Below are positions 1 through 6,375 of a DNA stretch of 10,971 nucleotides, piece by piece. The translations under genes were made by a program, and so were the position numbers. The stretch lies in contig CALITN010000102.1 of the NCBI GenBank assembly GCA_938041595.1, positions 1 to 10,971 on the forward strand, given 5' to 3'. This DNA comes from an uncultured Flavobacteriaceae bacterium. Lineage in GTDB: Bacteria > Bacteroidota > Bacteroidia > Flavobacteriales > Flavobacteriaceae. The first letter of the stretch is position 1, and the number at the start of each line of letters is the position of its first letter. The notes under the pieces are model-generated. The model made no database searches, was not told the origin of the DNA, and saw nothing but the letters and a program-made list of their open reading frames with translations.

Positions 1-1222
1 CCAGCCCCAATCCAAAGAATTGAATGTTGGAGTGTGATAAATCAAAGTCAAGGCCCAAGGAAAATTTTTCTTTTGGGTTTAAAACAATATTGGTTTCCAA
101 AAATGGCAGGGAATCCGACAAGGGGCGATAGGTGATACTGGGGTACTTAAAATTCTCAAGGTTATTGAAATAGCGGTAGGTAAGGAGACGTTCTTGATCA
201 CTATAAACGCTATCCAGCTGAACAAAAAGGGGATTGGTCAAGGCTTTGGGGCGATATTTTAATGGTCCTTTGGAATAGATATGAATTCCGTTGTAGGTGA
301 TGCTGTCGGTATAACTATCCAGTCCTGCCCCCAATTGTTGGGATTCAACAAAAATATTGATTCGTTTTACACGATGGATTTTATAGGGCTGAGTGATCAA
401 GCTGTCTCCTAGGCGTTGTTGTGGGTTATTGATTGCCAATTCAACGCCAATGGTTTTATCTCTTCCAGTACTATCAATAGCGGCCTTAAAGCGAAGGCTA
501 TTCTCTTGAAAATTATAAACCCCGGCTTCTCTAAAAAGGGTTAATATTCGTTTGCGCTCTGCGTCAAAATCAGCAATATTAAATCCTTGACCGGGTTTTA
601 GAAAACTAGCCGTTTTCGATTCTTCAACCAGTGTTTCTAATTCTTTGGCGGCAATGGAAAATTGAATGCTATCCAGACGGTATTGTTCCCCCTTTTGAAT
701 GTCATACTGTACGCTTGCTTTTTGGTTTTTTTCTGTTTGAACAGAGGAGGATACATCGACATCAAAAAACCCTTTATTTTTATAATACTGCGAAAGGCGT
801 TTGGTGTTGCGTACAATATTAGCACTGTCTAAAAGTACGGGACTGGCTCCAATACCTTTGAGCCATTGATTGCTAAGTTTTTTATAGCGGAGTAGTTGAT
901 TAAGTTGCTTGGCTGATAGGATATTTTCCAAGCGTTTTTTGCGTTTTTCTTTTTTGAGTAACCAATTGTTGAAACTGGAATCTGGATCTTTCAATGCTAA
1001 TTGATGAAAGAAAATTTCAAACGGAATTCCTAGGAAAGTATTGTTTGGAGGATCAACCAGCAGATCGATGGCTGGGCTGTTGGGCTTAAACTCTCCATTG
1101 ATGGATAATGCGTTTTTTTGAAGCAAATAACGCCCCTCTTCCAAATTCTTAGTACTACTACATTGTAGGAACAAAAAACTTGAAAAAGATAGAATGATTA
1201 CATTTGAAGCGTATCGACGCAC
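1..1222 (-). CDS. tamL: TamL-type BamA/TamA-family outer-membrane assembly lipoprotein (3' end cut by window edge)
   Basis: The reading frame is open from a GTG at 1222 to the left edge, giving about 407 residues. Family role: TamL is the Bacteroidota lipoprotein relative of BamA/TamA, an outer-membrane protein with periplasmic POTRA domains and a C-terminal beta-barrel that helps insert outer-membrane proteins. Seen here: an N-terminus MRRYASNV, a hydrophobic stretch and LFLQCSS, consistent with a lipidated Cys near residue 20. It continues with LEEGRYLLQKNALSING, then POTRA-like segments such as TKRLSQYYKNKGFFDVDVSS and KGEQYRLDSIQF. Near the edge, LNPKEKFSLGLDFDLSHSN marks entry into the barrel. 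The barrel itself lies outside the window. The GTG start is forced: a TGA lies six codons upstream in frame, no ATG precedes the signal peptide, and a TACATTTG element sits about 20 bases upstream. The lipobox is loose (Gln before Cys). Family assignment is firm; the split between TamL and other BamA-like paralogues is inferred. Confidence 0.85.
   Translation of the reverse strand, partial: MRRYASNVIILSFSSFLFLQCSSTKNLEEGRYLLQKNALSINGEFKPNSPAIDLLVDPPNNTFLGIPFEIFFHQLALKDPDSSFNNWLLKKEKRKKRLENILSAKQLNQLLRYKKLSNQWLKGIGASPVLLDSANIVRNTKRLSQYYKNKGFFDVDVSSSVQTEKNQKASVQYDIQKGEQYRLDSIQFSIAAKELETLVEESKTASFLKPGQGFNIADFDAERKRILTLFREAGVYNFQENSLRFKAAIDSTGRDKTIGVELAINNPQQRLGDSLITQPYKIHRVKRINIFVESQQLGAGLDSYTDSITYNGIHIYSKGPLKYRPKALTNPLFVQLDSVYSDQERLLTYRYFNNLENFKYPSITYRPLSDSLPFLETNIVLNPKEKFSLGLDFDLSHSNIQFFGLGL
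1180..1206 (+). promoter_or_regulatory. Predicted promoter of the SpoU-family methyltransferase gene
   Basis: TTG at 1180-1182 is followed after 16 bases by TACATTTG at 1199-1206, a perfect TAnnTTTG -7 element. Transcription would start near 1212, giving a leader of about 46 bases to the ATG at 1259. The promoter lies inside the signal-peptide codons of the divergent tamL gene. The spacer is one base shorter than the usual 17-23, so the -33 part is less certain than the -7 part. Confidence 0.5.
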
Positions 1223-1249
1223 CGCAACTCTGTTTTGCGTTCAAATGTA
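1199..1249. repeat. 10-bp inverted repeat spanning the tamL/methyltransferase start region
   Basis: TACATTTGAA (1199-1208) and TTCAAATGTA (1240-1249) are perfect inverted copies separated by 31 bases. Each arm contains a complete TAnnTTTG element, one per strand, so the repeat may simply reflect two facing promoters. It could also be a site where one regulator covers both. Confidence 0.6.
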
Positions 1250-1270
1250 CAGCTTTTCATGCTACCCAAA
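1242..1270 (-). promoter_or_regulatory. Predicted promoter of tamL
   Basis: Reading the minus strand, TTTG (1270-1267) is followed after 17 bases by TACATTTG (1249-1242). This is a perfect match to the Bacteroidota -7 element TAnnTTTG with a suitable -33 TTG. Transcription would start near 1236, leaving a leader of about 14 bases before the GTG at 1222. The -33 part lies inside the first codons of the divergent methyltransferase gene. Motif and spacing are seen; activity is inferred. Confidence 0.6.
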
Positions 1271-1969
1271 ACCCTTCTTAAACAAATCGCTCAACTGGGG
1301 CAAAAGAAATTTAGAGATCAATCGCACTGTTTTGTCGTAGAAGGACAAAAGAGCGTTTTGGATTTCTATGACCAGGGGTGGGAATGGGAAGGCCTATATT
1401 CCACGAGTCCACAAAAAGAGTTGCCTTCCACTCAAATTAGTCCAGCTGAAATGGGACGCATTACTCAGTTCAAAACACCCAGTCCAGTATTAGGGGTTTT
1501 TAAGAAACGAGATGAGCCCTTGCTTCCAAAACGTGAATCGATTTTGGTTTTGGACCAGATCCGCGATCCAGGAAATTTGGGAACGATTATTCGGCAAGCC
1601 AATTGGTTTGGGTTTCAGCATGTGCTTTGCAGCAGAGATTCTGTGGATTGTTATAATCCAAAAGTGGTCCAAGCTTCCATGGGTGGACTCGCACGTGTTG
1701 CTTGTCACTATGGGGATTTGGTTTCTTTTCTTTCTCAAACACAATTGACAGTCTATGGTGCCGGTTTGGAAGGGAAATCAATTTATAAACATGCCTTTAA
1801 GACCCCTGCGGCTATTGTTTTTGGTAGTGAGTCACATGGATTTTCCCCGGCTGTTAAAGCAACTATTCAGGAATGGATTACCATTCCTTCGGTTCAAACC
1901 CAAAGGGTTGAAAGCTTAAATATTGCTTCCGCCTCAGCCATTGTCCTTTCGGCTTTTACCCAGTCCTAG
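1259..1969 (+). CDS. TrmH/SpoU-family RNA 2'-O-ribose methyltransferase
   Basis: A 236-residue SPOUT-class enzyme predicted to transfer a methyl group from S-adenosylmethionine to a ribose 2'-OH in rRNA or tRNA, in the cytoplasm. The N-terminus (MLPKTLLKQIAQLGQKKFRD, then HCFVVEG) matches the SpoU substrate-binding domain. The C-terminal knotted domain shows all three motifs. Motif 1 is DPGNLGTIIRQA, with the conserved Asn and Arg near residues 106 and 112. Motif 2 is NPKVVQASMGGLARV. Motif 3 is IVFGSESHGFS followed by VESLNIASASAIVLSAF, near residues 187-233. The ATG at 1259 is chosen over an in-frame TTG at 1235 because MLxK is the usual start of this family and the extra eight residues add nothing recognisable. 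The gene meets porT tail to tail with three bases between them. The modified nucleotide cannot be told from sequence; it is distinct from rlmB, also in this window. Confidence 0.88.
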   Translation: MLPKTLLKQIAQLGQKKFRDQSHCFVVEGQKSVLDFYDQGWEWEGLYSTSPQKELPSTQISPAEMGRITQFKTPSPVLGVFKKRDEPLLPKRESILVLDQIRDPGNLGTIIRQANWFGFQHVLCSRDSVDCYNPKVVQASMGGLARVACHYGDLVSFLSQTQLTVYGAGLEGKSIYKHAFKTPAAIVFGSESHGFSPAVKATIQEWITIPSVQTQRVESLNIASASAIVLSAFTQS

Positions 1970-1972
1970 TAG

Positions 1973-2734
1973 CTATTCAAAGACAAGGTTTACTACGACG
2001 CCTCTACTGACCATATTGGTGATTTTCCCTGTCCAAGGACTGTTGGGTGTGTTGTCGGGAATCAATTCGTTCTGTAAGGAAAAAATCCCCCGTATGGAGG
2101 GTGAAAATTTGAAGTAGAACAAGTAAAAATCAAAACCAATACCGATTTCATACTTCAAATTTTGACTTTCAGTTCGGAAAACATTACTGAGATTGTCGTC
2201 CGTATTTTTTTTGTTGCTGGAAAGATTGAAATCCGTCGAAACCCCAGCTAACAAAAAAGGTCGAAAGTTGTTAATCCTTTGGGCGCTTATTTTGATCAAT
2301 AAGGGAAGGTGGATATAGGTGGACTTTATTTCTCTGTAACGATCATCTTCGGTTTCAAAATCTGATAATTCGGGATAGAGCAATTCTCGCTGAGCATAAT
2401 AAAGCCCTGGCTCCAAACGGAGATTCAGAAATTGGTTGATTCGCATATCTCCAATAAGTCCAATGGTAAATCCGGTGCCGGGAGTAACCTCAATATCAGG
2501 GAAGTTATTTTGATAATAGTCAGAAGTGTAATCAAAATCAAAATGATAGTTATTGACACCTACAAAATAGCCGTAATGGACAAATCGATCATCAAATTGG
2601 GGTAGATTTTGGATGCGTTCTCGAACTTGTGGGTATTGAGCAAAAAGTGCTAGGCTTCCACAAATACTCAGTAAAAGGGTGAACAGTAGCTTATGTCGTA
2701 GGTTTTGTTCCACAGTAAATAGATGCGACCCCAA
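1973..2734 (-). CDS. porT: PorT-family outer-membrane beta-barrel protein (type IX secretion/gliding)
   Basis: Up to 253 residues. A hydrophobic signal segment LLFTLLLSICGSLALFAQ is followed by a small beta-barrel with alternating polar and hydrophobic strands: FVHYGYFVGVNNYHFDFDY, GFTIGLIGDMRINQFLNLRL, EPGLYYAQRELLY, STYIHLPLLIKISAQR, RPFLLAGVSTDFNL, LKYEIGIGFDFYLFYFKFSP and the C-terminal VVVNLVFE. Ending in Phe-Glu after hydrophobic residues fits an outer-membrane barrel. PorT (SprT in gliding flavobacteria) is required for the Bacteroidota type IX secretion system. The position directly after ubiE fits the order I recall for this family. The ATG at 2734 places 44 bases inside ubiE; a GTG at 2713 (MEQNLRHKLLF) gives a tidier signal peptide of 246 residues. 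The overlap suggests co-transcription and perhaps translational coupling. No clear ribosome binding site favours either start. Confidence 0.85.
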   Translation of the reverse strand: MGSHLFTVEQNLRHKLLFTLLLSICGSLALFAQYPQVRERIQNLPQFDDRFVHYGYFVGVNNYHFDFDYTSDYYQNNFPDIEVTPGTGFTIGLIGDMRINQFLNLRLEPGLYYAQRELLYPELSDFETEDDRYREIKSTYIHLPLLIKISAQRINNFRPFLLAGVSTDFNLSSNKKNTDDNLSNVFRTESQNLKYEIGIGFDFYLFYFKFSPSIRGIFSLQNELIPDNTPNSPWTGKITNMVSRGVVVNLVFE

Positions 2735-3428
2735 ATGTTTGCGGGTGATTCGCTACTCTTATAAACCCAATTTTTGACAAAATATTGTTGAAAGCGCTTC
2801 CATAAGGGAAGTGCACTGCCGATTCGGCCAGATAATCATAGGCAGAACGGTCTTTGGAGAGCAGTCGTGCCATTCGTGGCATCAACCATCCTGCATAGAA
2901 CCCATAAAATTGTTTAAAAGGGAATCGAGTAGGTACAGAAGTTTCGAGGACTAAAAGTGTTCCTTTGGGCTTGAGCACACGGAAAATTTCTGCCAATCCT
3001 TTTTCCAGATTCTCGAAATTTCGAACACCAAAAGCGACAGTGACCAAATCGAACGTATTGTCTTCGAAGGCTAAGGCTTCACTATCACCCAAAACCATCT
3101 CAATGGTGTTTTGGAATCCTCTTTTCTCAACTTTTTCTTTTCCCAAAGCAAGCATGCCTGGGGAAATATCAAGCCCTACAATTCTCTGGGCGCTGGTTCG
3201 GGTCAGGGCTACCGCCAAATCTCCAGTACCTGTAGCAATGTCCAAAGCGGCTTCAACCTTGTTTTTTTGTGCCATTTGGATCAGTTTTTTGCGCCATCGG
3301 ATGTCAATTCCTAGGGAGATGATCCGATTTAAAAAATCATATTCCCCAGAAATAGCGTCAAACATCTGGGTTACCTGTGCTTTTTTGGAAGCCTTTGAGC
3401 CAGCATAAGGAGTCACTTTCTTTTTCAT
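2691..3428 (-). CDS. ubiE: Demethylmenaquinone methyltransferase (UbiE/MenG)
   Basis: A 245-residue class I methyltransferase for the last step of menaquinone synthesis, C-methylation of demethylmenaquinone by S-adenosylmethionine at the inner membrane. Flavobacteria rely on menaquinone, so the menaquinone role is inferred rather than ubiquinone. Family signatures seen: QMFDAISGEYDFLNRIISLG with DIRWRKK near the N-terminus; the cofactor motif LDIATGTGDLAVAL near residues 62-75; acidic loop VGLDISPGML; GDSEALAFEDNTFDLVTVAF followed by GVRNFENLEKGLAEIFRVLK; and PKGTLLVLETS. The ATG at 3428 gives MKKKVTPY, the usual start in this group. A TTG at 3437 would add three residues but lies within the predicted promoter element. 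The gene is first in a ubiE-porT pair and divergent from trkA, with 95 bases between the starts. Confidence 0.93.
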   Translation of the reverse strand: MKKKVTPYAGSKASKKAQVTQMFDAISGEYDFLNRIISLGIDIRWRKKLIQMAQKNKVEAALDIATGTGDLAVALTRTSAQRIVGLDISPGMLALGKEKVEKRGFQNTIEMVLGDSEALAFEDNTFDLVTVAFGVRNFENLEKGLAEIFRVLKPKGTLLVLETSVPTRFPFKQFYGFYAGWLMPRMARLLSKDRSAYDYLAESAVHFPYGSAFNNILSKIGFIRVANHPQTFGVASIYCGTKPTT

Positions 3429-3434
3429 GCGCTG

Positions 3435-3442
3435 CAAAGATA
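3435..3442 (-). promoter_or_regulatory. Predicted -7 element of ubiE-porT
   Basis: On the minus strand TATCTTTG (3442-3435) matches TAnnTTTG exactly and ends only six bases before the ATG at 3428. A start site at the usual distance would make the mRNA leaderless or nearly so. No convincing TTG is seen 17-23 bases upstream, so this rests on the -7 match and position. Confidence 0.45.
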
Positions 3443-3495
3443 AAAGATTTCGGAGGGCTTTTCAGAGAATTTTAGACCCAGCGCTCCCCTTTTTG

Positions 3496-3503
3496 TATAT
3501 TTG
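3496..3503 (+). promoter_or_regulatory. Predicted -7 element of trkA-trkH
   Basis: TATATTTG is an exact TAnnTTTG match 20 bases before the trkA ATG at 3524, placing the transcript start near 3510 and a leader of about 14 bases. The -33 element is degenerate: only TTTA at 3471-3474 lies at a workable spacing of 21 bases. Confidence 0.5.
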
Positions 3504-3523
3504 CCTTGTATTTTCTTACTCCT

Positions 3524-4873
3524 ATGAAAATAATCATCGCCGGGGGTGGTGAAGTTGGCTTTCATTTGGCCAAGCTGCTATCCTTTGAGTCATTAGACAT
3601 TACGCTTATTGATACCGATAAGGAGCGTCTTACCTATGCTGAAAACCATCTGGACATTAAGACTCTGAAAGGCAATGCCTGTTCGTTACGTATTATCAAA
3701 GAAGCCAAGGTGGGTACTGCCGATTTATTTATTGCTGTAACTTCTGAAGAAACCGCCAATATTACGGTTTGTGCCTTGGCTAAGCAATTGGGCTGCAAGC
3801 GGACTATCGCACGAATTTCAACCATCGAATTTATCAAGGAAAACGATTGTATTAACTTCGAAAAGTTGGGTATTGATGAGTTAATCTCCCCAGAAGCACT
3901 GGCAGCAGAGGAAATTCATCAACTTTTAGATCAATCGGCTTTTAGTAATAGTTATGCCTTTGAGTCTGGAGCTCTTACCTTGATTGGGACAACCTTAGGA
4001 GATGAGGTTCCTTTTGTTGGTAAAAGTGTCAAAGAAGCAGCCTCCATTTTTCCAGATGTTCACTTTATGCCGATTGCACTGCAACGAAAGGGTAGTCAAT
4101 CAACTATAATTCCTCGTGGAGATACCGAATTTGAAGCTGGAGATCGGGTTTTCTTTACCACTTTACAACAGGGGGTAGAAGAAATCTATAAATTGACGGG
4201 AAAGGTCAAAAAAGAAATTAAAAACGTGATGATTCTTGGTGGGGGCAAAATCGGAGCCAGTACCGCACGACGCTTGGCAGAGGAAAAATTTAATGTGACT
4301 CTAGTAGAGCAAAACAAAACCAAAGCGATCACTATTGCTGAAGAACTCTCCAATATTATGGTAATTCATGGAGACGGACGTAGTGTGGAATTGCTCGATG
4401 AAGAAGATCTCGAGACCATGGATGCGTTTATTTCTGTGACAGAAAACTCAGAGACCAATATAATGACCTGTCTTATGGCCAAGTCAAAAGAGGTTACCAA
4501 AACAATCGCTTTGGTCGAGAATATCGACTATTTTCAATTGTCACAGTCCATAGGGATTGATACATTGATCAATAAAAAACTTTTGACAGCTAACACCATT
4601 TTCCGCTATATCCGTAGGGGAGAGGTGGTGGATATGACCACGCTAAGCCATTTGAATGCCGAACTATTGGAATTTGTCGTCAATGTAGATTCTAAGGTTA
4701 ATGGTCAAAAAATAAAAGACATTGATTTTCCTCGAACGGCTACCATTGGAGGGGTTGTCAAAGAAGGGGAGGGGATCATTGCTTTGGGAGACTATGTTAT
4801 TGAAGCAGGGGATCGGGTCTTGGTGTGTTCGCTTCCGCGCTCTATCAAACGAATTGAAGGTTTGTTCCGTTAA
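3524..4873 (+). CDS. trkA: Trk potassium-uptake regulatory subunit TrkA
   Basis: A 449-residue cytoplasmic protein that binds nucleotide (NAD(H) or ATP/ADP in the family) and gates TrkH for K+ uptake. It has the full duplicated RCK architecture. The first Rossmann domain is MKIIIAGGGEVGFHLAKLL with acidic ITLIDTD. A TrkA_C domain follows around residues 150-225 (GTTLGDEVPFVGKSV to EFEAGDRVFFTTL). The second Rossmann domain begins near 236 (VMILGGGKIGASTARRLAE, then VTLVEQNK), and a second TrkA_C domain ends in IEAGDRVLVCSLP. The length equals the usual bipartite TrkA and is unlike the single-domain KtrA. The ATG at 3524 is preferred over a TTG at 3506, which lies only two bases past the -7 element and so upstream of the predicted transcript start. 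trkH follows two bases after the stop. Confidence 0.94.
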   Translation: MKIIIAGGGEVGFHLAKLLSFESLDITLIDTDKERLTYAENHLDIKTLKGNACSLRIIKEAKVGTADLFIAVTSEETANITVCALAKQLGCKRTIARISTIEFIKENDCINFEKLGIDELISPEALAAEEIHQLLDQSAFSNSYAFESGALTLIGTTLGDEVPFVGKSVKEAASIFPDVHFMPIALQRKGSQSTIIPRGDTEFEAGDRVFFTTLQQGVEEIYKLTGKVKKEIKNVMILGGGKIGASTARRLAEEKFNVTLVEQNKTKAITIAEELSNIMVIHGDGRSVELLDEEDLETMDAFISVTENSETNIMTCLMAKSKEVTKTIALVENIDYFQLSQSIGIDTLINKKLLTANTIFRYIRRGEVVDMTTLSHLNAELLEFVVNVDSKVNGQKIKDIDFPRTATIGGVVKEGEGIIALGDYVIEAGDRVLVCSLPRSIKRIEGLFR

Positions 4874-4875
4874 GC

Positions 4876-6375
4876 ATGTTTTATAAACTTAATTACAAAG
4901 TAATTTTACAGCTTTTGGGTGTTTTGCTTGCCTTTAATGGAGGCCTGATGCTTTTGGCTGTAGGAATGAGTTGGATGACTCAAGACCAGGCTACGCAACA
5001 ATTATTGACCGCTGCCTTTTCCGTTTTGCTTTTAGGGCTATTTTTATTGATTGCTTTCCGGGAAGCACAGCCCCAAATTCAAAAAAGAGAAGGGTATTTG
5101 GTAGTGAGCCTAGGTTGGCTGGTGATGACCCTAACGGGAATGCTGCCCTATTTGATGACCGATAGCGTTCCCAGTGTTTCTCATGCTTTTTTTGAAACCA
5201 TGTCGGGCTATACCACTACAGGGGCCACTATTTTTGATGATATTGAAAGTTTGCCCAAGGGATTGTTGTTTTGGCGGAGTATTACTCATTGGATAGGAGG
5301 AATGGGGATTATTGTATTGACAATTGCTATTTTGCCCATCTTGGGTATTGGGGGGATGCAGTTGTTTGCCGCTGAAGTTCCAGGCCCCAACAGTGACAAA
5401 TTGCATCCACGAATCACCGATACAGCCAAGCGTTTATGGTTATTATACTTTGGTTATACTTTGGCAGAAACCTTTTTACTATGGTTTGCTGGAATGTCTT
5501 TTTTTGATGCGATCAATCATGCAATGAGCACACTATCCACGGGGGGATTTTCTACTAAGAATAATAGTATTGCATTCTGGAACGATCAACCGCTGATTCA
5601 GTACATTATTTTATTTTTTATGTTGGTGGCTGGAACCAATTTTGTATTGAGCTATTTTGGTTTTACTGGAAATTTCAGAAAGATTTTCAAGGACATTGAG
5701 TTCCAATATTATCTGTGGTTTATCGGTTTGTTTACTTTATTAGTAACCAGTGTTTTGCTTTTGCATAACACCGCTCCGGGACTTCCAGCGACCCATCCAC
5801 AGCTGTTGGGGCAAACAGAAAGTGTCTTTCGTCATTCACTTTTTCAAGTGGTAGCGATTATTACGACTACTGGTTTTGTGACGGCAGATTTTACCGCTTG
5901 GGCTCCCTTACTTACGCTGACGTTCTTTGGGCTTATGTTTATTGGAGGATCTGCAGGATCTACATCTGGGGGAATCAAGGTGGTTCGGCACCTGTTGATG
6001 ATTCGCAGTGGTATTTTGGAATTTAAAAGGGCACTTCATCCCAATGCAATTCTTCAGGTACGCTATAACAATCGCGTTGTGAGTGAAGGCATTGTCCAGA
6101 ATATACTCGGCTTTTTTATCCTATACTTATTGTCATTTATTATTGGAACCCTTGGCTTTGCGATGATGGGATTTGATTTTGAATCTTCGGTAGGGGTTGC
6201 GGCTTCTTCTTTAGGGAATGTGGGTCCCGCTTTAGGGGTTTTTGGTCCCGCAGAAAACTATACTGCACTGCCATCCATAGGGCTTTGGTGGTCTTCTTTC
6301 TTAATGCTTTTAGGTCGTTTGGAACTCTTTACCGTATTGATATTATTGACTCCTTTTTTCTGGCGTAAAAACTAA
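4876..6375 (+). CDS. trkH: Trk potassium-uptake membrane subunit TrkH
   Basis: A 499-residue inner-membrane K+ transporter of the Trk/Ktr/HKT superfamily, built from four membrane-pore-membrane repeats. The four filter loops are visible: TTTGATIF near residue 113, STGGFST near 221, TTTGFVT near 330 and SLGNVGPALG near 445. Each has the conserved glycine expected for K+ passage. The intramembrane gating loop is IGGSAGSTSGGIKVVR, residues 356-371. The C-terminus LGRLELFTVLILLTP matches the family. N-terminal hydrophobic segments (LQLLGVLLAF, VLLLGLFLLIAF) agree with the long TrkH form rather than KtrB. It starts two bases after trkA, so the two form an operon and their products a complex. Its stop overlaps the rarA stop on the other strand, leaving no room for a terminator. 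Confidence 0.94.
   Translation: MFYKLNYKVILQLLGVLLAFNGGLMLLAVGMSWMTQDQATQQLLTAAFSVLLLGLFLLIAFREAQPQIQKREGYLVVSLGWLVMTLTGMLPYLMTDSVPSVSHAFFETMSGYTTTGATIFDDIESLPKGLLFWRSITHWIGGMGIIVLTIAILPILGIGGMQLFAAEVPGPNSDKLHPRITDTAKRLWLLYFGYTLAETFLLWFAGMSFFDAINHAMSTLSTGGFSTKNNSIAFWNDQPLIQYIILFFMLVAGTNFVLSYFGFTGNFRKIFKDIEFQYYLWFIGLFTLLVTSVLLLHNTAPGLPATHPQLLGQTESVFRHSLFQVVAIITTTGFVTADFTAWAPLLTLTFFGLMFIGGSAGSTSGGIKVVRHLLMIRSGILEFKRALHPNAILQVRYNNRVVSEGIVQNILGFFILYLLSFIIGTLGFAMMGFDFESSVGVAASSLGNVGPALGVFGPAENYTALPSIGLWWSSFLMLLGRLELFTVLILLTPFFWRKN

Noticed and set aside
631..825. Small open frames within the tamL region
   Set aside because: They lie in other frames of the intact, partial tamL reading frame, which shows POTRA-like protein sequence throughout.
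1235..1258. TTG start extending the SpoU methyltransferase by eight residues
   Set aside because: The ATG at 1259 gives the usual family N-terminus, and the extension (MRSNVQLF) matches nothing recognisable.
2965..3408. 147-codon plus-strand open frame opposite ubiE
   Set aside because: It lies wholly antisense to a well-conserved ubiE gene and has no recognisable domain; its length is explained by the opposite-strand codon pattern.
3506..3523. TTG start extending TrkA by six residues
   Set aside because: The ATG at 3524 begins directly with the Rossmann strand KIIIAGGG as in the family, and the TTG lies upstream of the predicted transcript start.
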